DNA of 15,108 nt from Actinomycetes bacterium (GCA_021784205.1 JAJXTB010000063.1:1-15108); one strand, 5' to 3'; counted from the first letter of the stretch, positions 1 to 7,323 are shown. The notes: generated from the letters alone by a model not told the origin. A program made the numbers and translations.

Positions 1-856
1 AGGGCCTACCAACGGACCCGCCAAAGAGATTGACGAAGAGATAGTCCGAGTCGATGGAGCCGTAGTCCAGGGTCAGATAGTCAATCGCCAAGCGGACATA
101 GCGGCGACCCACCGGCACGGTTCGCTCTTTCGAGCCCTTCACTCGAGCGTCGTTGGCATTGTCGCGTGGGACGATGCGCAGCGATCCGTGTCGCTCGTCG
201 AGATCGTCGATGCGAAGGCCCAGTGCTTCTGACGCGCGAGCCCCGGTCTCCCACAGCGTGGCGAAGAAGAGCCGATCGCGGCGATTCATACAGCCTTCCA
301 GCACCCGTTGTACTTGCTCGGGGCTGAGGATACTGGGTCGGGTCTGGGAAACTCTGACTGTCAGCGTCCTGCCAGGCTTCGACCTACTTCGCGACAGGTG
401 AGCGAGGAACGGCTGGTATCGCCCCGTGCCGCGGGGGTGTCCTTGGCGCAGTTGGTTCACCAGGGGGAGCACCCTGGCGTCACGTTGACCGAGAAACTCG
501 TAGAACGATACGACGGCCGACAGCTTCCTGGAGACCGTGGCGGGGGCCATGTGCGGCGTGGCGTCGATTGGAGCGACGGACCGCCCGGTGCCCCGCAGTG
601 CGCCCGGCAGTCTCAGCCACGTCATCCACTGCGCGAGGTCTTCAACATCGACCTCCATCGGAGTGATTCCCCGCTGTTCGAGGAATGTCCAGAAGTCCCG
701 AAGATCGAACGCGTACGACCTCACGGTGTTGGGGGAGGAGTTGCGGGCTGTCAGATACGTCAAGTACTGATCCAGGACTTCGATCGGCAGTCCGACGCTG
801 TCCACGACCGTGTAGGAATCGAGTCCGTCCGGCTCGATCAATTTCTGAACTCTCAT
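1..856 (-). CDS. Tyrosine recombinase, TnpA-like (partial, C-terminus off the left edge)
   Basis: This is a site-specific recombinase of the phage-integrase family that would cut and rejoin DNA through a tyrosine nucleophile. The 285 visible residues hold an N-terminal SAM-like core-binding domain (about residues 24-125, with 'SPNTVRSYAFDLRDFW' at 41-56) and the first half of the catalytic domain. The box I arginine is R207 in 'ETGARASEALGLR', and a probable catalytic lysine lies in the beta-hairpin 'VKGSKERTVPV' (K240 or K243). The His-x-x-Arg and Tyr motifs lie beyond position 1. The ATG at 856 is preceded by GGAG five bases upstream. The overall pattern (very N-terminal 'VQK...DG..SY', then 'SPNT', then 'WLR.P') resembles TnpA of Tn554-like transposons, which are followed by TnpB and TnpC. 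Those two would lie left of the window. Base composition differs from the neighbours, which fits transfer. Confidence 0.85.
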   Translation of the reverse strand, partial: MRVQKLIEPDGLDSYTVVDSVGLPIEVLDQYLTYLTARNSSPNTVRSYAFDLRDFWTFLEQRGITPMEVDVEDLAQWMTWLRLPGALRGTGRSVAPIDATPHMAPATVSRKLSAVVSFYEFLGQRDARVLPLVNQLRQGHPRGTGRYQPFLAHLSRSRSKPGRTLTVRVSQTRPSILSPEQVQRVLEGCMNRRDRLFFATLWETGARASEALGLRIDDLDERHGSLRIVPRDNANDARVKGSKERTVPVGRRYVRLAIDYLTLDYGSIDSDYLFVNLFGGSVGRP

Positions 857-903
857 CCTGTCTCCGTTCTGGAGACCCAAGGTAAGGGTTGGATGTGACA
901 CCG

Positions 904-961
904 CTAGAGGACCTTCGGGTCCCCTTCTGCTGGTTCAGGACACTCCGATTGATTCCTCTAG
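904..961. repeat. Subterminal inverted repeat with internal UUCG hairpin at the element end
   Basis: CTAGAGGA at 904-911 is matched by its exact complement TCCTCTAG at 954-961, the latter starting five to six bases inside the inferred junction. Overlapping the first arm is the hairpin GGACC-TTCG-GGTCC (909-922). On plus-strand RNA this forms the very stable C(UUCG)G tetraloop. The repeats may be recombinase arm sites, and the hairpin may stop transcription leaving the element. Both functions are inferred; only the symmetry is directly visible. Confidence 0.45.
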
Positions 962-1611
962 ATAACGGCCCAGCTGACGACCTCGCCCTCGGGCGTGGCG
1001 GGCGCTGGTCGGCTCCACGAGTGGTTGCGGATCCCGTCCAAGGTCTCGGCACAGAGGTTGAGCGAGGCGAGCGAGACGTCCGCGCCCCAGGTCGCGTGGT
1101 CGAAGCCGCTCGCCAGGTAGGGGTCGAGGGCCTCCTCGCTCGCGTGGCCGCCCGGGCCGTGGCCGCAGTCGTGCCCGAGGGCGATCGCCTCGACGAGGGC
1201 GACGTTCAGCCCCAGGGGTCGGGCGATACCGACGGCGACCTGGGCGACCTCGAGGGCGTGGGTGAGCCGGGTGCGCATGTGATCTTCGGGAAAGACGAAG
1301 ACCTGGGTCTTGCCCGCGAGGCGGCGAAAGGCGTTCGAGTGCAAGATGCGGTCGCGGTCACGTTCGAAGCAGCTGCGAAACTCGTCGGGCTCTTCGGGGC
1401 GAAGCCGGTCGCCCGCCCCGTGTGCGAGGGTCGCGCCGGGGGCGAGCGACGACGCCTGGTCGGCTTCGCGCTGGGCCCACGTGGCGGCTAACGGGGTCTC
1501 GAGGTGAGCCGAGGAGTCGCGGTGGGCGATGGTGAGGTCCTCGGGGCTCGCGCCGTAGCCCTCCATGGTCGAGGCCCACTGGTGGTGACGCGCAGAGGGT
1601 GCTTCGGCCAT
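958..1611 (-). pseudogene. dgt: dGTP triphosphohydrolase-like HD-domain protein, 5' part only, disrupted by element
   Basis: dGTPases cleave dGTP to deoxyguanosine and triphosphate. The start is placed at the ATG at 1611; the next in-frame ATG (1566) is possible. The 217-residue stub holds the family signature 'RDRDRILHSNAFRRLAGKTQVF' in pieces (R84-F105), then 'RTRLTH' with ligand H118 and 'AIALGHDCGHGPGGHA' with H147-D148 of the HD metal site. The reading frame ends in '...EGEVVSWAVI' plus stop, where family members normally have a 'SWAD-x-IAY' segment carrying the last metal-binding Asp. That residue and the remaining 100-200 residues are missing, so the product is almost certainly inactive. 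The last 2-3 codons come from the inserted element. The rest of the gene should lie on the far side of the element, beyond the left edge. A -10-like CAGAAT lies 5 bases before the ATG. Confidence 0.85.
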
Positions 1612-1633
1612 GCCCCATTCTGCCCCAAGCCCG

Positions 1634-1659
1634 TAACATGGACCCTGAGACGACAGGAG
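1634..1659 (+). promoter_or_regulatory. -10 box and ribosome binding site of the DUF3107-PHP-pdtaS operon
   Basis: TAACAT at 1634-1639 fits a -10 hexamer, and AGGAG at 1655-1659 lies four bases before the ATG at 1664. No convincing -35 box is visible. The intergenic space with the divergent dGTPase stub is only 52 bases, so the two promoters must overlap. Confidence 0.4.
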
Positions 1660-1663
1660 CATC

Positions 1664-1894
1664 ATGGACATCCGCATAGGCATCGTGCAGTCGATGCGCG
1701 AACTCGAGGTCGAGTTGGCCGACGACGCCGACCGTGACCAGATCATGGCCGAGGTCGAGGCGGCCCTGGGCGCCGAGACCGTCCTGTGGCTGACCGATCG
1801 CAAGGGCCGGCGCCTCGGCGTGCCCTCGGCGCGCATCGCCTACGTCGAGTTCGGCACCCCGGTCGACCGGGTGGTCGGTTTCGGCGCGGCGTAG
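1664..1894 (+). CDS. DUF3107 family protein
   Basis: A 76-residue cytosolic protein with the start 'MDIRIGIVQSMRELEVEL', an acidic helical middle ('DRDQIMAEVEAAL'), and 'LWLTDRKGRRLGVPSARIAYVEFG' split across residues 42-65. This matches the small actinobacterial DUF3107 family (about 75 residues), which has no established biochemical role. The ATG is supported by AGGAG and the context is identical to that before etfA (AGGAGCATCATG). It is the first gene of a three-gene unit, with only one base between its stop and the GTG of the PHP gene. Family assignment is firm; function is unknown. Confidence 0.85.
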   Translation: MDIRIGIVQSMRELEVELADDADRDQIMAEVEAALGAETVLWLTDRKGRRLGVPSARIAYVEFGTPVDRVVGFGAA

Positions 1895-1895
1895 C

Positions 1896-2771
1896 GTGCT
1901 CGACTACCACCTGCACCTCTGGCCCCACGAGGACTCCTCGGTCTGGTACCGGCTCGACCAGATCGCCCAGTACTGCGAGCGAGCCGCGGGCGAGGGCGTG
2001 ACCGAGCTCGCCCTCACCGAGCACTCCAACCGCTTCGTCGACGTGCTGTCGCTCGTCGGACCGTTCTGGGAGCGCTTCAGCCACGAGGCGACGAGCCCGG
2101 TGATGGCCGACTACATGGCCTTCACGGCACGCAACTCGCTCGATGACTACGTGACCCTCGCGATGACCGCCAAGGAGGAGGGCTTACCGGTCAAGATCGG
2201 CCTCGAGGTCGACTACTACCGCGACCAGATGGACGTGGTGAGCGACCTGCTCGCCCAGTACCCCTTTGACGTGCTGATCGGCTCGGTGCACTGGCTCGGC
2301 AGCTGGGCCTTTGACGACATCGACAGCCCCATCCCCATGGCCGAGTGGACCGTGCGCGACGTGGACCAGTGCTGGGCCGACTACGCGCTCGCCCTCGAGG
2401 AGCTCGCGGCATCCAGGGCCGTCGACGTGCTGGCGCACCCCGACCTGATCAAGGTGGCCGGCTACTACGCGACCAACCCCGGCGACTACTGGGACGCGAT
2501 GGCCGACGCCGCCGCGGCGGCGGACGTCTCGGTCGAGTGCAGCTCGGCTGGTTGGGTGAAGCCCATCAACGAGCAGTACCCGGCCGAGGGCTTCCTCGAC
2601 CGGCTCGTCGCGCGCGGGGTGACCTTCACGACCGCGAGCGACGCGCACCGCCTCGAGCGGGTGGGCGAGCGCACCGGCGACCTCGCGGGCCTGCTCGAGG
2701 CCCGCGGCGTCTCCACCCTCGCCGCCTACACCAAGCGCCAGCGCACGATCGTGCCCCTGCGCAGCCACTGA
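1896..2771 (+). CDS. PHP-domain phosphoesterase, histidinol-phosphatase-like
   Basis: A 291-residue protein of the PHP superfamily: TIM-like barrel phosphoesterases with a trinuclear metal site. The metal-ligand motifs are in order: 'DYHLH' (H5, H7), 'TEHS' (E42, H43), 'GLEVDYY' (E104), 'IGSVHW' (H132), 'LAHPD' (H181) and 'ASDAHR' (D249, H251). All expected ligands are present, so an active enzyme is likely. Size and motif layout match the HisK-type histidinol-phosphatases that hydrolyse L-histidinol phosphate, but no other his genes are nearby and the partners are a DUF3107 gene and a sensor kinase. The substrate could therefore be something else. The GTG start at 1896 sits one base after the DUF3107 stop, and the TGA overlaps the pdtaS ATG (TGATG). 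Both suggest translational coupling. Confidence 0.8.
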   Translation: MLDYHLHLWPHEDSSVWYRLDQIAQYCERAAGEGVTELALTEHSNRFVDVLSLVGPFWERFSHEATSPVMADYMAFTARNSLDDYVTLAMTAKEEGLPVKIGLEVDYYRDQMDVVSDLLAQYPFDVLIGSVHWLGSWAFDDIDSPIPMAEWTVRDVDQCWADYALALEELAASRAVDVLAHPDLIKVAGYYATNPGDYWDAMADAAAAADVSVECSSAGWVKPINEQYPAEGFLDRLVARGVTFTTASDAHRLERVGERTGDLAGLLEARGVSTLAAYTKRQRTIVPLRSH

Positions 2772-4246
2772 TGGCGACCCTCGCCGAGCTCGCCGCGTCC
2801 CACACGGCCCTCGGCGAGCCGGCGATCGACCACCTGCTTCGCCTCACCACCTCGTGGTCGTTGCTCGCGGACCTGTCCTTCTCGGACCTGCTGCTGATGG
2901 TGCCCTCGTCAGACGTCGCGGACTCGTTCATCGTGGTCGGCCAGATGCGCCCGAACAATCGCTCGACGCTGCTCAACGAGGACCTCGTCGGCACGCTGCA
3001 CCACGCCGCGGACTGGCCCCGCGTGGCCATCGCCTACGAGCAGGGCGTTCGTGCCGAGGGCGAGACCACCGTCGGCCTCGTCGACGAGCCGGTCCAGGTC
3101 TGGGCGATCCCGGTGCGCTTCGCCGACCGCATCATCGCGGTGCTCGTGCGGCTCCAGGGGCCGCTGCGCGGCCCGTCGTCGCTCTACGAGCGTGTCTACC
3201 TCTCGATCTTCGTGCGCCTGTGCGACATGGTGTCAGACGCCACCTTCCCCTTCCGCGAGGAGGAGGTCGCCGGCCCGGGCATGCCGCGCGTCGGCGACGG
3301 GATCATCCTGCTCGAGGCCGACGGCCGCGTGGAGTTCGCCACGCCCAACGCCACCAACGCCCTGCACCGGCTCGGCATCTACTCGGCGGTCGAGGGCCAC
3401 ACCCTCGTCGAGCTCGGCCAGCGGGTGCGCGCCGTCGAGCGGGCGCTCAACTTCGCCCTGCCCACGATGGAGGAGATCGACCGCGGCCACGACGTGGCGA
3501 TCCTCTTTCACTGCGTGCCGGTGATCGCCGATGGCGCGGTCACCGGGGTCGTGGTGCTGCTGCGCGACGTGTCGGACCTGCGACAGCTCAATCGCGTCGT
3601 GCTGCACAAGGAGGCGGCGGTGCGCGAAGTCCACCACCGCGTGAAGAACAACCTCCAGACGATCTCGTCGCTGCTGCGCCTCCAGGCGCGACGCAGCGAC
3701 GAGGCCGAGACCCGCACGGCACTGCTCGAGGCCGAGCGGCGCGTGCGATCGATCGCCGTCGTGCACGAGGTGCTCTCGCGCGAGCCCGGCGAGGACGTGG
3801 TCTTTGACGAGATCGTGCGCTCGCTCGTGGTGCTGGTCGAGGACACCGTGCTCGCCCTGCACCCCGTGGAGATCGTCGTCAACGGCGACCTCGGCGTGCT
3901 CTCGACCGACGTGGCGACGCCCCTCGCGGTGGCCCTCGCCGAACTGCTCACCAACGCCGTCGAGCACGCCTTCACCGAGTTCGGGGGCGACTCCAACGAG
4001 CACGTGGGCGTCGTGACCCTCAACCTCTACCGGCGTGCCGGTGAGGCGGTCGCGGAGATTCGCGACAACGGCCGGGGTCTCGGCGAGAACTTCTCCCTCG
4101 ACGCACCGACCAGCCTGGGCCTGTCGATCGTGCGCGACCTCATCCGCGCCCAGCTGCACGGCACGATCACCATGGACTCGATGCCCTACACGAGTGGCGG
4201 CGGGACCCTGGTCCGGGTCATCCTGCCGCTCACGCCGCGCCGTTAA
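2771..4246 (+). CDS. pdtaS: PdtaS-type sensor histidine kinase (GAF-PAS-HisKA_2-HATPase)
   Basis: A 491-residue cytosolic sensor kinase. The N-terminal 140 residues match the GAF-like histidine-kinase N-terminal domain. Residues about 172-270 form a PAS-like region ending 'VTGVVVLLRDVSDLRQLNR'. The HisKA_2 phosphoacceptor motif is 'REVHHRVKNNLQTISSLLRL' at 285-304, with H289 the likely phosphorylated residue. The ATPase domain has the N-box 'ELLTNAVEHAF' (N395), G1 'DNGRG' (D432) and G2 'SLGLSIV' (448-454). There are no membrane segments. Its length is close to PdtaS of mycobacteria (about 500), which phosphorylates the ANTAR RNA-binding regulator PdtaR. No pdtaR gene is in the window. The ATG at 2771 overlaps the PHP stop. 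A longer frame extends upstream, but that part is just the PHP gene read in another frame. The gene converges on whiB1. Confidence 0.9.
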   Translation: MATLAELAASHTALGEPAIDHLLRLTTSWSLLADLSFSDLLLMVPSSDVADSFIVVGQMRPNNRSTLLNEDLVGTLHHAADWPRVAIAYEQGVRAEGETTVGLVDEPVQVWAIPVRFADRIIAVLVRLQGPLRGPSSLYERVYLSIFVRLCDMVSDATFPFREEEVAGPGMPRVGDGIILLEADGRVEFATPNATNALHRLGIYSAVEGHTLVELGQRVRAVERALNFALPTMEEIDRGHDVAILFHCVPVIADGAVTGVVVLLRDVSDLRQLNRVVLHKEAAVREVHHRVKNNLQTISSLLRLQARRSDEAETRTALLEAERRVRSIAVVHEVLSREPGEDVVFDEIVRSLVVLVEDTVLALHPVEIVVNGDLGVLSTDVATPLAVALAELLTNAVEHAFTEFGGDSNEHVGVVTLNLYRRAGEAVAEIRDNGRGLGENFSLDAPTSLGLSIVRDLIRAQLHGTITMDSMPYTSGGGTLVRVILPLTPRR

Positions 4247-4333
4247 GCGCGGTGCGTCTCGAAGCGGGCGTCCGATCGACGTGAATTGGGAGACTTTGAG
4301 GTCCTGACGGCTCCGGCCGCGAAGAATCGGGTG

Positions 4334-4366
4334 GCGCCGAGCCAGGTGCGAGCCGCAGCTCGGCGC
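4334..4366. terminator. Hairpin between convergent pdtaS and whiB1
   Basis: GCGCCGAGC (4334-4342) and GCTCGGCGC (4358-4366) form a perfect 9-bp stem with a 15-base loop, in the middle of the 150-base convergent gap. No T-run follows on either strand. It may act as a bidirectional, U-tract-free terminator of the kind proposed for actinobacteria. The remaining gap holds nothing else recognisable. Confidence 0.45.
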
Positions 4367-4396
4367 GGCGACGGCTCGTGCTGGAGTGGCGCGGTC

Positions 4397-4693
4397 CTAG
4401 TGCTGGGAGGCACGCCGACGCGCGGCGAGCCACTGCTTGCGCAGCTTGCGCCGCTCGTCCTCGGCGGTCCCACCCCACACGCCCGACTCCTGGTTCGTGG
4501 CCAGGGCGAACTCGAGACAGGCCTTCTGGGCGTCGCACTTGTCACAGACGCGCTTGGCAGACTCGATCTGGTCCGTGGCCATCCCGGTCGTCCCGACCGG
4601 GAAAAACAGCTCGGGTTCGGTGTCTCGACACGCGGCGTCCGAACGCCAATCCGCGTCGTCCCACGCGTGGGTACGGTTCCACATCAACGACAT
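4397..4693 (-). CDS. whiB1: WhiB1-type [4Fe-4S] transcriptional regulator
   Basis: A 98-residue WhiB-like protein. Four cysteines, C22, C50, C53 and C59 (C-x27-C-x2-C-x5-C), would hold a nitric-oxide- and oxygen-sensitive [4Fe-4S] cluster. 'GVWGG' at 71-75 is the turn that contacts sigma factor region 4, and the basic tail 'RRKLRKQWLAARRR' would bind DNA. The segment 'CRDTEPELFFPVG' (22-34) is closest to the WhiB1 subgroup, essential in mycobacteria. The gene position supports that, because whiB1 is also convergent with pdtaS there. I chose the ATG at 4693 because GAAGGAA precedes it and because upstream codons of the longer frame bear no family resemblance. It has its own promoter (4747-4775) with an inverted repeat across the -35 region. 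Confidence 0.93.
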   Translation of the reverse strand: MSLMWNRTHAWDDADWRSDAACRDTEPELFFPVGTTGMATDQIESAKRVCDKCDAQKACLEFALATNQESGVWGGTAEDERRKLRKQWLAARRRASQH

Positions 4694-4746
4694 TGCAGGT
4701 TCCTTCGCTACGGTCGGGTGAAAGGGGGGCACCGGACCGACGGTCA

Positions 4747-4778
4747 ATTTTAGGGTATAAACCCTTGCAATACAAGGG
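4747..4778 (-). promoter_or_regulatory. whiB1 promoter with overlapping inverted-repeat operator
   Basis: On the minus strand, TTGTAT (4775-4770) and TAAAAT (4752-4747) are separated by exactly 17 bases, a near-consensus sigma-A promoter. It predicts transcription from about 4740 and a leader of about 45 bases. A perfect inverted repeat CCCTTG-CAATA-CAAGGG (4762-4778) covers the -35 hexamer and part of the spacer, a classic position for a repressor site. An adjoining imperfect palindrome, GGGTATAAACCC, shares its right end. The region is AT-rich against the GC-rich background. The regulator is not identifiable from the sequence. Confidence 0.6.
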
Positions 4779-4838
4779 CTGGAGACGAAATTACGCGGTA
4801 AAAACCTCCTACGAGCGCCCCGCTGCCCGCCGCTCTGG

Positions 4839-4844
4839 CAGACT
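4839..4844 (+). promoter_or_regulatory. Possible leaderless -10 box for the GDPD gene
   Basis: CAGACT sits six bases before the GTG at 4851, and no Shine-Dalgarno sequence is visible. This fits the ANNNT-then-start pattern seen at several other genes here. The first base departs from consensus, so it is the weaker kind of match. Confidence 0.3.
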
Positions 4845-4850
4845 GCGCCC

Positions 4851-5552
4851 GTGACCGCCATCTTCGCCCATCGGGGCCTGCACACGACGCAACGCGAGAA
4901 TACGCTCGAGGCCTTTGAGGCGGCCCGCGCCGCCGGCGCCGACGGGGTCGAGCTCGACGCGCGCCAGAGCGCGCGCGGCGAGCTGGTCGTGCACCACGAC
5001 CCGCGCGTGCAGTCCCTCGTGATCGCCGAGCACGCCGCCAGTGACCTCGCGCCCTACGTGCCGAGCCTCACGGCGGCGCTCGCCGCGACGACCGGCCTCG
5101 CGGTCAATGTGGAGGTGAAGAACCTGCGCGAACCCGACGAGCCGACCTATGACGCGAGTGGCGACTTCGCGCGCTCGGTCGTGGCGGCCGTCGAGGCATC
5201 GGGTCGAGCCGACGACGTCATCTACTCGAGCTTCGACCTGGCTACCTGTGTCGTGCTCGCCGTGGCCTCGCCCCGGCCGGTCGGGTGGCTGATCGAGGAG
5301 GTGGCCGATCCGATCGCCACGCTCGAGACGGCCGCGCGGGCGGGGCTCGCTGCGGTGAACCCGTACTTGGGCCTGGTCAACGCTGCTTTCGTCGCCCAGG
5401 CTCACGCGCTGGGGCTCGGCGTTAACGTCTGGACGGTCAACGCACCCGCGGACCTCGCGGCGATGCTCGAGCTCGGCGTGGACGTCGTGATCACCGACGA
5501 CCCCGTGACGGCGATCGCGCTGCGCGACGGCCCGGCGGGAGCCACTTTGTAG
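4851..5552 (+). CDS. Glycerophosphodiester phosphodiesterase (GDPD)
   Basis: A 233-residue cytosolic protein of the GDPD family, which hydrolyses glycerophosphodiesters to sn-glycerol-3-phosphate and an alcohol. The motifs are in order: 'AHRGL' (H7, R8), 'RENTLEAF' (E16, N17), 'GVELDAR' (metal ligands E34, D36), 'VVHHDP' (catalytic H49), 'VEVK' (E88, K90), and a C-terminal 'VNVWTVN' and 'VDVVITDDP' typical of the barrel end. No signal peptide is present, so it acts inside the cell, like UgpQ. The GTG at 4851 starts directly at the conserved first strand. It is divergent from whiB1 with 157 bases between, and etfB starts 19 bases after its stop, apparently with its own start signals. There are no neighbouring transport genes to suggest a specific substrate. 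Confidence 0.88.
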   Translation: MTAIFAHRGLHTTQRENTLEAFEAARAAGADGVELDARQSARGELVVHHDPRVQSLVIAEHAASDLAPYVPSLTAALAATTGLAVNVEVKNLREPDEPTYDASGDFARSVVAAVEASGRADDVIYSSFDLATCVVLAVASPRPVGWLIEEVADPIATLETAARAGLAAVNPYLGLVNAAFVAQAHALGLGVNVWTVNAPADLAAMLELGVDVVITDDPVTAIALRDGPAGATL

Positions 5553-5558
5553 ATGTCG

Positions 5559-5564
5559 TAGATT
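5559..5564 (+). promoter_or_regulatory. Leaderless -10 box for etfB
   Basis: TAGATT ends seven bases before the etfB ATG (5572), which places the expected transcription start at the A of the ATG. No Shine-Dalgarno sequence is present in the intervening bases, which supports a leaderless etfBA mRNA. No clear -35 box is visible upstream. Confidence 0.5.
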
Positions 5565-5571
5565 AAGTCCC

Positions 5572-6345
5572 ATGAACGTTGTCGTGTGTGTCAAACAGAT
5601 TCCCGACCCCGCCGCGCCCCAGTCCCTGGACGCGTCCTACAACCTGAACCGGTCGGGCAAGCTCATCTTGGACGAGGCCGATACCTACGGGGTCGAGATG
5701 GCCCTGCAGCTGGTCGACAAGGCCGGCGGGGGCGAGGTCACCGTCGTCTCGATGGGATCGGCGGAGGACCTCGCGGGGCTGCGCAACGCGCTCGCGATGG
5801 GAGCCGCCAAGGCCGTCATCGTCAGTGACGACGCGCTGCGCGGCACCGACGCGCTCGGTACCGCCAAGGTGCTCGCCGCCGCGATCCGCCGGGTGAACCC
5901 GGACCTGGTGCTGGCCGCGACCGAGTCCTCGGACGGCTACACCGGCACGACGCCGGTCCAGCTGGCCGAACTGCTCGGTATGCCCTCGATCACCTTCGCC
6001 AAGTCGGTCACCGTCACCGGCGACACCCTCGCCGTCGAGCGCCAGACCGAGGCTGGTTACGACGAGGTAACCGCCCCGCTGCCCGCCGTGGTGACCGTCA
6101 CGGCCGGCGTCGTCGAGCCGCGCTACGCCTCCTTCAAGGGCATCATGGCCGCCAAGTCCAAGCCCGTCGAGATCCTCTCGGTCGCCGACCTCGGCCTGGC
6201 TGACCAGGTCGGCCCCGCCGGCGCGCGCCAGGCCATCGTCGAGGTCATCACCGCCGAGACCCGTCAGGCCGGCGAGAAGTTCGTCGACGACGGCGACGGC
6301 GCCAGCAAGATCGTCGCCTTCCTCGAGTCCATCAAAGTCCTGTAG
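5572..6345 (+). CDS. etfB: Electron transfer flavoprotein subunit beta
   Basis: A 257-residue protein of the ETF beta/FixA family. With EtfA it forms a soluble FAD-containing heterodimer that takes electrons from acyl-CoA and other dehydrogenases and passes them on, usually to an ETF-quinone oxidoreductase. The start '[13 protein letters not shown]', the '[20 protein letters not shown]' region (26-45), the AMP-binding loop around '[18 protein letters not shown]', and the signature '[12 protein letters not shown]' followed by '[16 protein letters not shown]' all match, as does the length (about 255). The ATG has no Shine-Dalgarno sequence but a -10 box seven bases upstream. The etfA AGGAG overlaps its stop codon, so the two form an operon. 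No dehydrogenase or quinone oxidoreductase gene is adjacent. Confidence 0.95.
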   Translation: MNVVVCVKQIPDPAAPQSLDASYNLNRSGKLILDEADTYGVEMALQLVDKAGGGEVTVVSMGSAEDLAGLRNALAMGAAKAVIVSDDALRGTDALGTAKVLAAAIRRVNPDLVLAATESSDGYTGTTPVQLAELLGMPSITFAKSVTVTGDTLAVERQTEAGYDEVTAPLPAVVTVTAGVVEPRYASFKGIMAAKSKPVEILSVADLGLADQVGPAGARQAIVEVITAETRQAGEKFVDDGDGASKIVAFLESIKVL

Positions 6346-6352
6346 GAGCATC

Positions 6353-7315
6353 ATGACACTGAACGCACTCTGGGTCGTCGTCGAGCCCGCCAACGGCTCG
6401 CTCACCACGACCTCACTGGAACTGCTCAGCCACGCGCGAAACCTCGCCTCGAGCGTCACCGCGCTGACCTGGGGCACCGGCGAGCACGCCGCCCAGGCCG
6501 GCGAGTACGGCGCGAGCACGCTCTACACGGTTGGCGACCTCGCGGGGGCGCTACCCGGCGCACCCGTGGCGGCCGCCATCGCCGCGCTCGTCGCGAGCGA
6601 GGCGCCCGACGCCATCCTCGTGCCCACCAGCTACGACGGCCGCGACATCGCGGCGCGGCTCTCGGCGCGTCTTGACCGGCCGGTGCTGACCAACGTGACG
6701 GGCCTCGTCGACGAGGGTGGCCTCGTGACCGAGCACCCGATCTTCGGCGGCACCCAAGTCGCGCGGGCTCGCTTCACCGGCGCGGGACCGGGCATCGTGC
6801 TCGTGCGCGCGAAGTCCTTCGCCGCCGAGCCCAGTGGCGGCGCGCCAGCGAGCGTCGTGGCGGCCCCGGCGGGCGAGCTCGGCGCACAGGGAAGCGCGCG
6901 CATCACCGCGACCCACGTCGAGGAGCGTCAGGGACCCAAGCTCGAAGAGGCGCCGGTCGTCGTCTCGGGCGGCCGCGGGCTCGGCGAGGCCTCGCGCTAC
7001 GCGCTCGTCGAGGAGGCCGCGCGCCTGCTCAACGGCGCCGCCGGTGCGAGTCGCGCGATCGTGGATGCGGGCTGGGTGCCCTACTCGCACCAGGTCGGCC
7101 AGACCGGCAAGACCGTCAAGCCGACCGTCTACATCGCCTGTGGGATCTCGGGGGCGACCCAGCACATGGTCGGGATGAAGGGCTCCAAGAACATCGTGGC
7201 GATCAACAAGGACCCCGACGCACCGATCTTCCAGATCGCCGACCTCGGGATCGTGGGTGACGTCAACACGGTGCTGCCGTCCCTGATCGAGGCGTTGAAG
7301 TCACGAGGCTCGTGA
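6353..7315 (+). CDS. etfA: Electron transfer flavoprotein subunit alpha
   Basis: A 320-residue partner of EtfB that holds the catalytic FAD. The N-terminal domain (about 1-180) has the ETF fold. The C-terminal FAD domain has '[10 protein letters not shown]' (202-211, R208), 'SRAIVDAGW' (233-241), '[13 protein letters not shown]' (245-257), 'CGISGATQH' (263-271) and '[11 protein letters not shown]' (283-293). These are the standard FAD contacts of FixB/EtfA, and all are intact. It follows etfB by seven bases with AGGAG at 6344-6348. This group I-like pair without extra ferredoxin or bifurcation-linked genes suggests an ordinary electron carrier for fatty-acid or amino-acid oxidation. Bifurcating variants cannot be excluded from the sequence alone. 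A stem-loop follows its stop. Confidence 0.95.
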   Translation: MTLNALWVVVEPANGSLTTTSLELLSHARNLASSVTALTWGTGEHAAQAGEYGASTLYTVGDLAGALPGAPVAAAIAALVASEAPDAILVPTSYDGRDIAARLSARLDRPVLTNVTGLVDEGGLVTEHPIFGGTQVARARFTGAGPGIVLVRAKSFAAEPSGGAPASVVAAPAGELGAQGSARITATHVEERQGPKLEEAPVVVSGGRGLGEASRYALVEEAARLLNGAAGASRAIVDAGWVPYSHQVGQTGKTVKPTVYIACGISGATQHMVGMKGSKNIVAINKDPDAPIFQIADLGIVGDVNTVLPSLIEALKSRGS

Positions 7316-7323
7316 GCCGTCAC

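Larger units (their letters stand above)
1..966 (-). mobile_element. Right end of a Tn554-like / recombinase-in-trio element inserted in a dGTPase gene
   Basis: The segment is visibly poorer in G+C than the rest of the window, holds a tyrosine recombinase reading outward to the left, and abuts a dGTPase reading frame that ends abruptly. The junction lies at about 965-967, where the dGTPase frame goes from its conserved Ser-Trp-Ala into a foreign Val-Ile-stop. About 110 non-coding bases separate the junction from the recombinase start, as expected for a transposon end carrying recombinase sites. No terminal inverted repeat or target duplication can be tested, because the other end is outside the window. 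Tn554-type elements characteristically lack both. The element assignment rests on the recombinase type and the broken host gene. A genomic island or integrative element with a similar integrase is the alternative. Confidence 0.7.

Noticed and set aside
308..898. A plus-strand 196-codon frame in the mobile element
   Set aside because: It lies antisense to the tyrosine recombinase and shows no domain, whereas the minus-strand frame has the recombinase motifs.
2345..2770. An upstream extension of the histidine kinase frame
   Set aside because: These codons overlap the PHP gene and are Arg/Pro-rich with no homology. The ATG at 2771 gives the usual PdtaS length and a TGATG coupling.
5563..6519. 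Long open frame antisense to etfB and the start of etfA
   Set aside because: It is Gly/Asp/Val-rich low-complexity sequence spanning two well-identified genes. This is a typical GC-rich shadow frame.
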